DNA of 64,000 bases from Odobenus rosmarus divergens (lineage: Eukaryota > Chordata > Mammalia > Carnivora > Odobenidae), in contig NW_004450660.1 of the NCBI RefSeq assembly GCF_000321225.1, forward strand, positions 539,673 through 603,672, written 5' to 3'. Positions 1 through 13,359 of this stretch are shown one piece after another. Under the pieces are notes generated by a model. That model was not told the DNA's origin, searched no databases, and saw only the letters and a program-made list of their open reading frames with translations. The stretch's first letter is position 1; the number at the start of each line of letters is the position of its first letter. The position numbers were made by a program, and so were the translations under genes.

Positions 1-1118
1 CTTGGATTACTTGTCAATTCAAGTGCAAAAGTTTTCAACTAGAGAATTGTCACCAACACGTGAATCTGAATGGCTTCTAGAGATATAGGATATTGAAGTG
101 AGAAGTTAGATTTTTAAAAGACCCAAAAAGTATACTTCTTAGAAACAAAAACAGCTGGCAAGGAGAGTCTGTTATTATTGTCATATAAGGTCAAGGTGTA
201 AATATTTGCTTATCCATACCAATTGGTTTTTGAGGACCTATAATATGCCACACGCAATATGCATTTTTTTTTAGAATTCTTGGCAACAACACTGAAGACA
301 CCATGCCTTCACTTCATAGATAATGGACCTGCCCAAAGTTCCACAGTGAAGGGAAGAAAACACCAGTCTTTCTGAATGCAAAGCCTGTGTTCTATTTTCC
401 ACACACGCTTCTTTCCATTATCCACTCACTATTGAGTAATACAGACAAAGTAGCATGACCCCAACCATCTACACAGTCTTCAGATTTCAATTTTGCAATG
501 TGGGGGCGTGTGTCAGCTCACTGACTTGTTGACGTCTGCTCAGATAACTATCCTTTGCATAAGGACACATAGCGTTGAAAGTAGATATTCTTACTTGTAA
601 CCATTCAAAGTATGACCTCAAGGCCCCCTCAGCAGTATTAATTGTTGGCTCTGTGAAATCTCTTTTAGAAAATGACCAAAAAGAAAGGACTGTAGATGGA
701 AAGCATGCTCATTGAGGAACTGACGTAACTCCTCTTGTGATAGTTACAGAACGAAATAGAATTTTACTAGATAGAATCGTAACATTTTTATAATTGGGAT
801 GAGTTTGGCTGAGGGCCCTGGTGGAACTGATAAGCTAAAAGAGATATTTATTTAGGGATATGGTGATCTCTAAAAGCATTGCAAACCTTTCCGCCTGTTA
901 TAGCTAATGTGAACTCATTGCGTGGGGAAAAGGAATGTTGAGCTACTAGAAAAGAGAAAGCTTATTTAGAAGTTTCAGCTTTAAAACCACATAATCAGAA
1001 TATGTACATATGTATAAACATGTAATGGAAAGACTAGAGAAGAATGCCCACAATTAGGATATTTTATTTATTCCAACGTGTTGAAATTTGCACTAAATTT
1101 CCAGTTATTTGAAGATCT
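1..1118. other. No recognised feature
   Basis: AT-rich, apparently single-copy DNA. I see no repeat family I can name, no long open frame and no splice-site-bounded exon. Confidence 0.4.
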
Positions 1119-1173
1119 TTATATATATATATACATATATATATATGTATATATATATATTTATTTATTTATT
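1119..1173. repeat. (TA)n microsatellite grading into TTTA
   Basis: Alternating TA broken by two single-base changes, then a short TTTA run. Simple-sequence DNA. Confidence 0.9.
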
Positions 1174-3025
1174 ACCCTACTGAAGCCTCAACTGCTTTGT
1201 GTTAAACAAATATAGCATGCAGTATCTGGAATTATTTTCGAGTCATTAGAGGAACTTATTTACTGGTAAGGAATTTTCTTTCATTTTTAAAGATATCAAG
1301 TAACCTTGGGAAATCGATCCTATTTCTTTTACCAGTAAATATCACCAGTGGTCTATGAAGTGATGGCTGAACCTGGATGCCTGCTATGGAAATCCAAGGT
1401 TTTCAATTTCTTACAGTCCCTAATAGCATTAATCAAGGCAGCACAACTTACTTAAAAGGGACACATGATTAATCTTGACAATAGTAATGTAAACAGAACT
1501 CTAATTCATGAATTGGCGATTACCCCCCCAACACCACCCCCACTAGGGTATTAGTTCTTTGTTTGAGATTTACCCTGTGCCATGTACATATTATAAGAAC
1601 AAAAGAAAGTTCTTTATCTTTAAAAATATCCATTCAGTTCAGCTTACAGAACAGGGGAAAAATTGCTATATTTATCAAGGTTGATTTTGTTTTCCAAGTC
1701 TCTAATTCGAAACTGAAGAATGCAAGACTCCATACATCAGGTGTTTCTAGCAAAATAGCAGCAGCAGCAAATCATAGACATTTGTCATTCCTTAGAGCTC
1801 TCTGACAGTTCTGACAATTCATTAGGCTGAGCTGCAAAGAGGTTTAGAAAGCAAAGAAGGGATCGCAGGTAGGAGAGTTGCTTTTGCATGATCCAGTAAT
1901 GGCTGATTTGTATCATTTTGGGTGATGGATACACTGTTCAGATTAAACTCAGCAGGGTTTTCTCTTCTTTCTCTCTTCACATGATTTCTCACTACCACCA
2001 ACTTCCTTCTTCTGGAAAGCCCCCAGGACACTGAGCATAGGCTGTACCCTCAGTAGCATTTCATCCTTAAAGGTATGTTCACACACATATATCAAAGAAA
2101 TGCTCCTTTCCAAAAGAAGCTGATTTGGAGGTGTAAGGAGCCAGCAAGATACAGGATGATAAAACCATGCCTTACTTTCCAATATCTACCTGCCCTATGA
2201 GTCCTCCTCCTCCTCAACCTGTGTTGATCAAAGTATCTACTCATACAAAGTCCTTGTCCCTAACACATGACCCTCTAACTTGTGAGCAGCTGATCCTGCC
2301 CCCACCCCAACATAATAGAAAGACACTTCTTTATAAATGGGGATAAAATATCCTAATTGTGTGTTCATCCCTTGGGGTAGCATTGGCAACACATTCCAGG
2401 CATTATCTTTCTTGTAACCCTTTGCATATCCAAGTTAGGAAATTTCTCATTTTTAATTTTGACAAACAGAAGCTGTAGTGAATAAGGGTTTCTATGACTC
2501 ACTCCTCCTACTTGAGGTCTGCATCATAGTATATTAAAATACTTCTGGACTTCTGTTACTGGTAGCTGCAACGTGGATTACCCAACTGAAGAAGGTGAAT
2601 TCTACTAATCAAAATTGGTACTTATTAAGGTCATATGTGTGTGCAATGCCTTGAGGGATATAAAGAGAGTAGAGATACAGGCTGTGTCATTAATATTGAC
2701 ACTTATATCAAAATTTAGATTAATCAAAAGAAAAAGAAAAAGAAACAAACACATCCAAACTACACATTAGGTTATGTTCTTTAACTTAGATGCTTATTTT
2801 CAAACATTAATCATTTTCTAAGCATCTAGAAATTGCCCAGTAACTACAGATTATCCTAGGGAAAAAAAAGAGTCAAGGTGCCTACTCTTTCAGAGCTAAC
2901 AGACAGTATGGAGACAGTCCATTGGTAAGTAAAACTTTAATTAAATAAAAATTGTACATTGAGATTATTGTGACTAAGGTAATCAACTAATAGAAAATAT
3001 CTAAAAAAGAAAAACAAAAAAATAG
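1174..3025. other. No recognised feature
   Basis: About 1.85 kb without a recognisable gene or repeat. The small open frames here (longest about 80 codons) have no recognisable protein character. Confidence 0.4.
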
Positions 3026-3404
3026 TGTTTTGGACTAAATATTTGAGTCCCTCCAAAATTCATTTGAAGCCTTAATCTCCAAAGTGATGGTACTTGAAGT
3101 GAGGCCTTTGGGAGCTACTTAGGTTTAGATGAAATCATGAGAGTGGGATCTTCATGATGAATTTAGTGTCCTTAGAACAGGAAAAAGAAAAAAAAAATGG
3201 GAAGACAAGAAAGGCCATGTGAGCACCCAGGAAGAAAATGGTGGTCTGCAAGCCAGGAAGAGAGTTCTTGCCAGAACTGAATTAGAGAATACAAACCTCA
3301 ATCTTGGAACTTCCCAGCCTCCAGAACTTTGAGAAATAAATATCTGTTGTTTAAGCCACCCAGCCTGTGATATTTTGTTATAGCAGCCAGAGTTGACTAA
3401 GACA
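3026..3404 (+). mobile_element. MaLR-type solo LTR (MLT1/MST-like)
   Basis: The segment starts TG and ends CA. It carries the phrases typical of mammalian MaLR LTRs: 'gggagctacttaggtttagatgaaatcatgag' in diverged form, then 'agcctccagaact', 'aataaatatctgttg', 'tttaagccacccag' and 'ttttgttatagcagcc'. The AATAAA near the 3' end sets the plus orientation. No internal region flanks it, so it is a solo LTR. Family placement is from memory; the exact subfamily is uncertain. No target-site duplication was obvious. Confidence 0.75.
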
Positions 3405-3409
3405 GGAGG

Positions 3410-3890
3410 GGTTGCTGGCTTAGAAAAGGTCAGGGGGAGGTATTCTTTGAGGAAATAATGCCTGAGATGAGAATAGGAATGAGTCTACCATGACACAACC
3501 AGGGAGAGTTGATTTTCAATTTGTCATGTTTTCTGAGAAAAAAAAAATGGAGGCATGCATGGCTCAAATGAGATGAATGAAAAGACTCAAGAAGAAGCTT
3601 TCTAACTGTAGGAATGTTGCTTTGTTCACAGCTGCATTCTTCATGTTAGAAAAGTACATGGCACAAAGTTTTATCCATAATGAAGATTTTTGCTAAGAAA
3701 ATAAATGAAGGTAAGAATGGTACAAAATGGCATTTGAGAGGTAGATGGGAGCCAGATTACATAGGGCATTGTAGGGAAGAATCTTTATAAGAAATTTCTG
3801 TTTTGTTCTAAATAGGAAGGACTTAGGCAGAGGAGTGACACAGTTTAATTTATATTTTTATAGGCTCACAGGTTAGACTCTGGGTGTCCT
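3410..3890 (+). repeat. Old mammalian interspersed repeat, family not named
   Basis: Diverged stretch with 'gcctgagatgag', 'ccagattacatagggc', 'ttgtagggaagaat' and 'gcagaggagtgacacag'. This phrase order recurs at 63330-63952, so both belong to one ancient dispersed family. I recognise the pattern but cannot give a secure family name. Confidence 0.5.
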
Positions 3891-4600
3891 GTCAGTTGCC
3901 ATGAGCGTTAGCTACCAAAGCTCCATAGTTATTTGCCTCTCCACAGAATTTCCCTCAGTTGACTGGAGCTGCCTCCTTGGGAAGTTATGCAACCTTCTCC
4001 AGAGTGTCCCAAAGACAATGACTGAGTAGTGACAGACACAAAAGTCCAGTCCTCTTGCCTTAGGGTTACAACTCTACATTGGAATTTATACTCCATAGAA
4101 CCCAGTGAATTAAATCAAGGTAAGACATTATTCAAGACCATGTTCTTGCTTGGTTCTTTGCTTTTCTCCATCTTGCTTCATTCTCTACTTTGTAGTTTTT
4201 TTTTTTTTTTCTTTTATCTAAAGAGTATTCCCTCAGTCGATTATGTGCATCCAAATCCCTACCTCAGGCTCTGAGTCTAGGGAGCTTGACCTATGTTAAC
4301 TCATGTAGGAAAAACAAATCACAAGAGAAAGATAGCTCCAAGAATGCCCTCTGCAATATAAAGCCGAAACAGAATTCAAGAAGGTGATGAAGGAACTTCA
4401 AGATAAGGACACCATCAGTCTAGGTAAGCTTAATCAAGGGTGAGTTTTATGATTAAAAATTAAATAGGAAGGATTTTGAGTACCAACAAACACTATTCAG
4501 CTATAATTTTTAAAAAAGAAATTCAGTCATTCTTTCACCTTAACTATTTGGGAAAGGGGAAGTGAAAGGGAGAGGAAAAGAGAGAAGCAGAAGCACATGT
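3891..4600. other. Possible ancient LTR-like repeat, otherwise unassigned
   Basis: 3891-4320 contains phrases such as 'ggagctgcctccttggg' and 'gcctcaggctctgag'-like text that resemble worn LTR sequence, but I cannot set ends or family. The rest shows nothing recognisable. Confidence 0.25.
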
Positions 4601-4608
4601 GTGCATGA

Positions 4609-4635
4609 GTGTGTGTGTGTGTGTGTGTGTGTGTT
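4609..4635. repeat. (TG)n microsatellite
   Basis: Uninterrupted GT dinucleotide run of about 27 bp. Confidence 0.95.
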
Positions 4636-5379
4636 TGGAAAATGGAAGCCGTTAGGCAAATATGATGCTTAAGGGGTCCAGGTTGCAGAAAAATCCCCTT
4701 CAAAAAAAGGGTTTCCCAAAGTTTCATTTGGAAATAATTTTAATGAATATTTGTTTTGACTCTGAAAATAAATCAAAGAAATAAATCCTAATTAAATAAC
4801 TAAGAATATGACCCTTTAAAGTCAGAGTTGTTATTAGAAAAAATGGTAAGACTGAGTAGGATACCAACTATAGGACATGTTATCCTGTTGTCAACTTAAT
4901 TGAAGTCATTCTGTCATAAATGACAATCCATCAGATATTCTACCAGTCAGTATGTCATGACATTATATGTAATGAGAGGTCTTCCAAAACCCAAAGGGAA
5001 ATTCCACTTATTTTTCATGACTTTACTTTTTGTTTATTGAATTATCTTGATAAAAGTGTAAAATGTGTGCAGTTTTATTAAATCTATGAAAAAGTGGTCA
5101 ACTCAGAACACAAAATAATGATACGTATTTGTCTAAGACATTTTTTATTTTGTATATGTGCAAAATTCCATTCATATTATTGACATTTTCATCCTCACTG
5201 ATATGTTATTGGATGTTCCATTAGATATCTGTTTTTTTGCATAATTTAAGAAACAAAGACATCATAGTCCATAGGTAGTATTTGTGGGGAGAAAGTTGGT
5301 GAAAAATAAAAATGAAATATTTTGTAACTTAAAAGTGAAATCTTTGACAGTTTCTGTTTCTAGCTATGGTGCTGTAGCT
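4636..5379. other. No recognised feature
   Basis: AT-rich DNA with no long frame and no repeat I can name. Confidence 0.35.
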
Positions 5380-8300
5380 TGAGGCAGATCATAACTTCCA
5401 TTAAGAACAACTAGTACATCTATGTAAAAACTAAAAATATTGTGTTTGAAGAAATCAGAGAGCTTCCAAGCCAGCTAATACTTGAGGAACTAAGATTTTG
5501 GAGAAATGCATTATAATGAACCCAATGTTGTACATCATAATTTCTGCTCAGGGCATTTTTTCACTTGTAAACCATGCAAAAGAAGTTGAGAGGCCAGATA
5601 GTAGGCCACCGTTAAAATGAACCAACAGAGCTAGCAACAATCTCACAGAGTTGAAGACAAAATGTCAAGTTTGGGCTTGCCACAACAGCCAGGACTTAAA
5701 AGCCTGTTATTCCAGAAGAAAGTGAGATACAGTGAAGTAGCTTTACTATTTTGTGCCAGTTTCCCCCATGAAAAAATTTCAAATTCTAAAATTGTGCAAG
5801 GTAAGATGCTAAGAAGCCAGGCAAAAAGTAGTTAAAAATCTGAATAGAACTTCCACAGTACTAAAGAGATAAAAATTGAAGTCCAGACCCAGCAAGGACT
5901 TGAAAAGTAACTTCAGGCTCTTATTCAAATCATCTGAGAACTATGTCCATGCAGTAGGAATGCACCAGGGGTGGATCAAGTCCTACAAAGTCTTAAAATT
6001 TGACTTAACACATCTTATTAGAATATGATATGCCCCTCTGGTAGCTGCCTTCTGGGAAATAGAATGGACTCTCACTAGAAAAGAGAAAAAAAATCCATAG
6101 TTTCTAAAGTTTTTGTGTGTACAGGCCTAGAATGTAATAAATATTTACCAGGTATACCAAGAAATAGAACCAAGAATAAAAATTGACAATAGGAATAGGC
6201 ATAAATGATACAAATAACAGAATTATCAATTATAGGCTGTAAGATAACTGAAAATAATGTGCTCAGTAAGATGGATAATAAACTTGAGAAATTGAAAAAA
6301 ATCAAAATCTATTTAAAAAAACAAATGCAAATTCTGGACTTAAAAAATACAGTTTTTTTGAACTTAAGAACTTAGATGAATTTAAGAGCAGATTGGACAC
6401 CATTGACAAAAGAGTAAGTATTCACTTTTGTAGAGCATGTCCACACTGAAGCCTGGAGAGAAAACAGAATGGCAAGGGATAAGGATTAGGAAACAAGGAT
6501 AAGAGACATATTGAATCTAGCAAAAGTTGTAACCTACTTATACTTAAAATTTCCATAAGAAAAAGAGAGAGAAAATGGGGGAAGAAGCAATATCCGAACA
6601 GATTATTGCCATGGATACCTCCAAAATGATGAAGGGCATCAAGCCATAAATATGAGAAGGACAGAGATTGCCAATATCTGGAAGTTCACACTGTAGGAAC
6701 AGAAATGAATCAAAGGTAGACCAAACATTAACAAAATTTTAACCTACTATCAACCCAAACCAGTTTATGTTTTAACTAAGGTGATCAAGTCCCCATCCTC
6801 TCTGACTAGAAAAAAAAATTATTAAAGTCTCTCTAGTGAAAAAGACACCATCTATGGCCTCTTTGTATGTGTATGTGTGTGTCTTTCAGAAAGAACTAAG
6901 GCTAAAAATCAATGATCTAGGTATCCATCTTAAAAATTTAGAAATCAAACCATAAATTGTACCAAAACAAGTAAAAGAACAAAAATTAAAAGGATAATAA
7001 AATTTATAAAGGAAAACAATACCACTAAGTCAAATGTTAGTTCTTTATAAAGATTTCAAAAAATAATAAACTGCTAGAAAGACTGATTAAAAACAAAAGA
7101 GATAGATTACCAGTTACCAATATCAGAAAAGACAAAGTGGAAAACACTACAGATCCTACAGACATAATTAAGATAATAAAACGATATTACATCCAACTTC
7201 ATGTCAATTAATTTGGGAATTTAGATAAAATATACAAATTGCTGGAAAACACAACCCCCTTAAACTAACGCAAAAACAAAATAGAAAATCTCAGTGGTCC
7301 TATATCTTTATCTACATTAAAATTATAATTAAAAATCTTTCAAAAACAAAAATTCAAGCCCAGACGGTTTTTCTAATAAATTCTCTAGAGAGGTATAAAT
7401 AACATCACTCTTATAAAAATTCTTAAAGATAATAGAAAAAAGAGCATTTCTCAATTTGTTTTATTAAGCCAGCATACTTTTGGTAACCAAACATGACACT
7501 GGCATTACAAGAAAGAAAAGTGATAGATGAATTACCTACCTAAACAGAGAGGCAAAATCAGAAATAAAATATCAAATTGAACCCATCCATGTATAAAAAA
7601 AAATGATATAGCATGTTGGTTTTATTGCAGAAATGCAGGTTATTTTAATTGAGAAAGCAATCAATGGAATTCTGCACATTAACGTAAGTAAGATGGTAGT
7701 ATGAACATCTCATATTTGATTAAATTCTGCATTTGAAAAATTCAATTCCCATTCATAATTAAAAATGTTAATTACACATAAGATCTAGGATTGTAAGAAA
7801 ACTTGATCTATTTGAAAAAGAGTGTCCATAAAAGTCTATTGCAAATTTCGTACTTAACGGTGAAACATTAAAAGGTATTCCCTGAGATCCTGAGATTGCA
7901 AAAGTTATGTCTATTATGGATATTTGCATTCAACACTGTTCTATCAGTACTGGACAGTGCAATCAATGCAATAGGCAAGGATAAGAGGCATACAGATTTA
8001 TAATAAAACATATGTATAGTGTACTTAGAAAACCTGTGATACTGATACAAAATAAAACTACTAAGTCAATTCAGCAATGTCATTAGAAATGGGGTCAATA
8101 TGCAAAAATTAACTAATTTCTTTGTTAGAATAAATAATTTGAAAATGAAATTTAAGAATATTATTTAAAATAATAACATCAAAAAATCTAATACCCAGGA
8201 ATAAATGTAACAAAAGATATGTGAAATTTCTAAAAAATTTTACCAAAATTGAAAGAAATTAAAAAACTGTAAAAAGTGGAGTTATATACCAAGCTAATAG

Positions 8301-9540
8301 ATGTAAACCTCTATACTATACAGATGTCAATTTTTCTCAAACTGATCTACAGATTCAAGGCCACCCAGTTAAAGAAAATCAAGAAGGGGTCTTTGTGAAA
8401 ATTGACAAGTTTTTTTCACAAATATATATATGGTAATTCAAAAGGTGGAGAATAACAAAGGCAATCTTAAAAAAAAGATAAAGTTGTGATATTAACAGTA
8501 TTTGACATTACAACATTATCAACTTCCAGTAATTCATAAGTAAAATGTATTTTTGTAAGGATGGACAAATAGCCAACGGAGCAAAATAAAGAACCAGAAG
8601 CAGATCAATACATATATGTTGACTTGATTTACACCAAAGCTAATACTGCAGTATGGTGGGAGTCAAGACGGCCCATTTAGCAAATAGTGCCGGGTAAATG
8701 GATATTCTTAGAGAAAAAAAATGAACCCAATCCCTATCTCAACAAACAATGGAACAAACAATGGAAAGGAGGATATCCAAGTGTCAATAAATAAAACAAA
8801 GGAGTCACAACATATCAGTCAAATGGTTAAGGATAAAAAGAACCACATTGAAATAGCAATGTACATCCATCAAAGTGGCTGCATTAAAAAGATTAATCAT
8901 GCCACATGCTGGCAAGGATGTGGAACAGCTGACAGGCTTATGAACGGGGAGTGCAAATTTATGACAGGATTTCAGCAACCTATTTAACACAACCTATTAA
9001 AGTTGAACATATTTGTGCCCTGTGTCACAGGGATTTCACCCTAGGTATATTCCTAACAGGCACATACTAATGTGTACTAAAAAAACATGGGCAAGGATGA
9101 TTAGAACAATACTATTTACAAGAAAATTTTTAAAAACATTCCATCAACCAAAGATCATATAAAAAAATGGTGATCTAATTGATCAATGGAATACTATACA
9201 GCAATGAGAATGAACCAAAGCTAAACGCAGCAGCATGGATACATTTCACAAACATAATGCTAAATGAACGAAACCAAACACACACACAAAAAAGACAGAC
9301 TGTAGGATTCCATATATATTTCAAAGTAGGAACACTACCTATAGTCACAGATGTGAGGCTAGTGATCAGGAGGAGGGGCTGATAGGGACTCTTAAGGGGC
9401 AACCTTCTTGTTCTTCATCAGTGTAGTATTTCTACAAGTGTGTTGGCTGTGAAAATTCATCCAACTTTACCCTAATGATCTGTGCACGTTCTCTATTTTT
9501 ATAATTTGGTAAAAAATTAAGGGCTTTAAAAAATGGAAGT
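5380..9540 (+). mobile_element. Old LINE-1 (L1M-type), decayed, plus strand
   Basis: A-rich strand with the order of an old L1. About 5380-6420 resembles the 5'/ORF1 part, with 'aactaagattttggagaaa' and a lysine/glutamate-rich region. About 6900-8700 resembles the reverse-transcriptase ORF2, with diverged 'aagcccagacgg' and 'gccagcat' sections. About 8730-9540 resembles ORF2 end and 3' region, with 'ggaatactatacagcaatgagaatgaa'-like text split by changes. All frames are broken by many stops, so it is inactive. The longest remaining frame is under 90 codons. A join of two L1 fragments is possible; the ends are approximate. Confidence 0.65.
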
Positions 9541-9719
9541 CATTTTTAGATTTATTTCCGTGTTTACAGAGCAACTTCTCACAGATTGGGAAACTGTCAT
9601 GCTCTAGCTATGCAAGAATTTTTTCTCTCCCTGTGAAATGTGAAAAAATTTAAGTGAGGGAAAAAAATTTAGTTTTGCCTAGGGCAAATATACGAAAATT
9701 CTTAGGGCAGAATCACTGA

Positions 9720-9840
9720 AAGTGGAATATATAGTTTCACTATATAAGTCACTATATAAGTCACACAATAAGTCACTATATAAGTCACAAGTGGAATATA
9801 TAGTTTCACTATATAAGTCACAGCTTATATAAGTCACAAG
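9720..9840. repeat. Small nested minisatellite ('ctatataagtca' core)
   Basis: The core 'ctatataagtca' or a near copy occurs repeatedly. A larger block beginning 'aagtggaatatatagtttc' appears at 9720 and again at 9789, a 69-bp period. This is a two-level tandem repeat. Confidence 0.85.
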
Positions 9841-10329
9841 CTTCAGTTCTTCTCTAACTGGCTAAAATTTTATTTTTACTAACTCAATGACACAACAACA
9901 CTATGATAGCACCACTCACACAGTGCAATATAAGAATCCTTTTAAGGAAAAAAGATCTGTCTCTATGATCGTATTCACTCCACCCCATTCCTGAAAATAT
10001 GTACACACACACACACACACTTATTACATGAAGCTTCTTTTTCTTGCTTAGGAGATAAAAATTCATGTTTTCTCATTTGATTTATTTATAATTTTTAAAT
10101 TTTTAAATGGATATGCGAATATTTGGGGCTGTGGAGTTTTCATGAGTTATGCAACCCCAACTCAGCAAATATTGATCAGCTTCTTTGAAATACATAGCAT
10201 TATGGAATTCTAATAAACCAAAGATAGGCTAATTTAATTTCTCCATCTCTGTCCACATATGTGTAGACAGAAGCAAACATATGCATACTACACACATGCT
10301 TCAGTAAAACTGGGCAGTTTATCTTGAAT
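9841..10329. other. No recognised feature except a short (AC)n at 10003-10020
   Basis: AT-rich DNA; only an 18-bp AC run stands out. Confidence 0.4.
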
Positions 10330-10680
10330 AATTCATTGTTTGTGGAACTGGTAATTGGAATTAAATTTAAGCTCCATCTTAGCAGCACTGAATAGTATTT
10401 GAAAATAGAAAATTGAACACATGAATCTGTTGTTTCCTCTCCAGGATGTCATCAGGCATGTCCATTGGCAAGCTGCAAAAGCAATGGTGTTACAGCAGAG
10501 GGCAACTGAAACGCTGACAGGTACTCGCAGGCACAGGCCTGATGAGGTCAAATACCCCTAAACCTGTCTTGTTTGCTGATCTTTTAATCGGATTCAGTTC
10601 AACTGTGGCCACAGCACAAGGCTTTCTGACAATATGTGACAGCATATGACAGCAAAATATTTGGATTTTTTCACCATTTG
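10330..10680. promoter_or_regulatory. Candidate conserved non-coding tract
   Basis: Repeat-free, balanced-composition sequence with homeodomain-type 'ggtaattgg' and 'ggaattaaatt' and 'ctgtggcc'-type sites. It resembles single-copy conserved non-coding DNA. This is inference; no alignment was possible. Confidence 0.2.
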
Positions 10681-11479
10681 ATGATATTTCAGATCTCTTG
10701 AAGTCCTTCAGAAACTAGCATGGTGTTTTATAGGAAATGATACAAGCAGTTAATTGTCTTGGGAGCTCTGTCTCTTTTGGTTTTTAAAAGCTGCATCCTG
10801 TTAGTAAATGAGTCTTACATTTTGAGAGTAACAGGCCGTGTAGACCATCAGTGACTTCAAGGACTTTGCTTAGAACAGGAAAAAAAAAATGTATGAACTC
10901 ATAGCCCAAAACCCAGAGTGGTCAGAGGCTCCAAGGAAATGTAAACATCTTCTCTTCATTTTTCTGAAGAATTACAAGTGGCTTCTTGGGTATTAAAGAA
11001 AAATAGAGGGTGCAACTTCTTAATCTTTTACTTAAAACTTAAAATACATTTTAAAATTCTTCTTATTTTCATTTCTTCACAAATTCTTGGGGCACACAAC
11101 TAACAATGATTTTGGGGGCAGGAAGAAAAAATCCACTTTTTTCTTTTTAATAAAACTCTTTTTAATAAGCTCACCATAAGCCCCTCCACATCTCAACCCA
11201 GTCTCTTCCCATCGGCTATTCACAAGATTTGAAACCTAAACAAAACAAAATTAAAATTGCATTAAACTTTCATTATCACTGAAATTATTTTCTAATTTAA
11301 ATTCATGTCCTTTTGATGGTGATTTTTTAATTTTTGTGAAATGAAGCAGATGTATCCTCTGTGGCTTCCCATCAAGCTTAGAATGATGCCCGGAAGTCCA
11401 CCTCAGGTGTCTTCTTGTGCTTCTCAGGTCAAGCCATGCTGGCTTCTTTGCCTTGAACACATCAAACTCTTTTTTGCTG
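10681..11479. other. No recognised feature
   Basis: No repeat or exon recognised. A 69-codon minus-strand frame at 11251-11460 is rich in Lys/Arg but has no family character. Confidence 0.35.
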
Positions 11480-11790
11480 AAGGGCTCTGCATGTGCCTTC
11501 TCCTCTGCTTTGAATGACCCCTCTCAACTCGTATCTTGGCACACCTTGCCTCTTCACATCTACTCTGTCCTCCCTGATCACCCTGACTAAAGTCCTTGGC
11601 TCCTCCCAGGACCAGCCACTTGTATTATACCTTTTCACCATCTCATGCTATTTTTCTGTATGTTGTCTGCTCTCCCCAGTAGGATGTCAACTGTTTGGCA
11701 TCAAGGGCCTTACCTGTCTGTCTTCTTCTCTCCTCTATCAGCACTGTCTAGGCATAGTAGGTGTTCAGTAACTCCTGTTCATTGGAGTTA
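11480..11790 (+). mobile_element. LINE-2 3'-end fragment
   Basis: Contains the L2 3' pattern: CT-rich text, 'taggatgtcaactgtttggcatcaaggg'-type diverged core, then 'ctaggcatagtaggtgttcagtaa'-type ending (both longer phrases are only approximate matches). Ancient and inactive. Confidence 0.6.
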
Positions 11791-12779
11791 ACCCGAAAGA
11801 TTCACCACCAAAGAAAGACCCAAGGATGTATTGTATAAATGAGACAAAAAGGGAGGATGTGATTTGTACTGACCCATAGCGATATGATCACCAGCTACAG
11901 ATGCAGCTTTTGGGTAAACAGTTTTAGTGGCAGTTTTAGGTGGACATAACCATGTAGGTTGTTGCTAAATTCATACTTGGTGCTATTTTCAGCCAGATTT
12001 CTGAAGCATCAGAAGATAGATATCAGACCTCATTTCATTCACATACTAAAATAAAGCCAGTTCCAAGTACTATAGAATAGACAATAAGTGATAATTTTGG
12101 ACTTTGTGTGATGAATTTACACCACTAAGAATTCAGGAGGAAAGAAAAAAAGGCAGAATATAATTATCTAGTTTAGAAACAGACTACTTAAATCTATTGC
12201 CATGACCCCTATGAAGAGGCCTTAATGGCCCTGGGTCTCATGACCTCGGTTGTATTTTTCACTTCCCATGTGGTCTCTTAATTGGCCTTTGTCCTACCTC
12301 CCTGGATGCAAGAAGCTTTTTCAAAAGTACTCTCTCTAAAGGTCCATTAAAATGTAAAATAGAATTATTGAAATAGAAGCAATAGAACAGAAAATGACCT
12401 TTATGGCCCAATTTTTGGAACACATAGGGCACTTGGCTAAAGAAGATAGAAATTGGTAACTATGTGCACACTGCAAAGTGTCAGGTCATGGTAGACAAGG
12501 ACCAATTCAAGAGCTCCTGTTTCAGGGGTAGAGAAGATCATTTCTTTTCCTTTTCTTGTGCTTTCCTCCATATGTATGAGAAGAATAGTGCTAGCCTGGT
12601 GAAAAATGATATAAGGGTTGTTTTAGCATGGAATGCTTCTTACCACTTTGAGGTGTTAGCAGATATGAGAATCGAAAAAAAAGTACAAAGCCGTCCAATT
12701 GTATAAGGGCTTACCAACAGGGCTTCCAATGGAGTAATATATTTTTTGAACTGACACTGTTGTTAAATTCCTTGGAGTT
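11791..12779. other. No recognised feature
   Basis: About 1 kb of apparently unique DNA. Small frames (up to 80 codons) show no recognisable product. Confidence 0.35.
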
Positions 12780-13190
12780 ATCCTGCATGAGTGAGATCAT
12801 GGCTCTGTGACTTCTCAGTTGTAGGACATTGGCCAGGAATCAAAACTGTGCTTTGATTTCTTATTCTATGAAGCAAGAATCATAGTGCCCATCTTATGAA
12901 GTAGACATTGAGTATTTTTTTTTTTAAGATTTTTTTTATTTATTTATTCATGAGAGACAGAGAGAGAGAGAGAGAAGCAGAGGGAGAAGCAGTCTCCCAA
13001 GGAGCAGGGAGCCCGATGCGGGACTCGATCCCAGGACCCCGGGATCATGACCTGAGCCGAAGGCAGACGCTTAACCATCTGAGCCACCCAGGCGCCCAGA
13101 CATTGAGTATTTAATAAAACCACAAGTAAAGCTCCCAGAACAGGGCCTGGCATGTAGTAAATATTCAATAAATACTGGCTGTTATTATAC
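12780..13190 (+). mobile_element. MIR SINE split by a younger SINE
   Basis: The left part (12780-12917) has the MIR body, including 'ctctgtgacttctcag' and 'agtgcccatctta'. The right part (13113-13190) has the MIR tail 'gggcctggcatgtagtaaat' and 'attcaataaatactgg'. The carnivore SINE at 12918-13097 lies between them. Confidence 0.7.
12918..13097 (-). mobile_element. SINEC (tRNA-Lys-derived carnivore SINE)
   Basis: The T-run at the left is the A-tail on the minus strand. It is followed by the GA-rich body and the tRNA-like head ending 'gagccacccaggcgccc'. Flanked by a perfect 15-bp target-site duplication, 'agacattgagtattt', at 12903-12917 and 13098-13112. Relatively young copy. Confidence 0.95.
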
Positions 13191-13359
13191 TTGCTGAGAT
13201 AAGTCAAGATCATAAGCAGTACTTGATCTTGTTCTCCATCTGCACCAACCTGAGCAGCATGACTATATGTTAATATGATTGGTGTAGATTTCTAGTATGA
13301 TTAGTAACCCATAGCAAACCAGAAGGAATATCATTCTATAGTCAAGCCAATACAAATTC

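Noticed and set aside
1119..1173. TA/TTTA tract as a possible origin or promoter
   Set aside because: Simple-sequence repeat; nothing nearby supports a function.
12908..13213. Frames with 'RDREREREAEGEA' and 'GAWVAQMVKRLPSAQVMI' text
   Set aside because: Standard translations of carnivore SINE copies; the same text recurs at other SINEs in the window.
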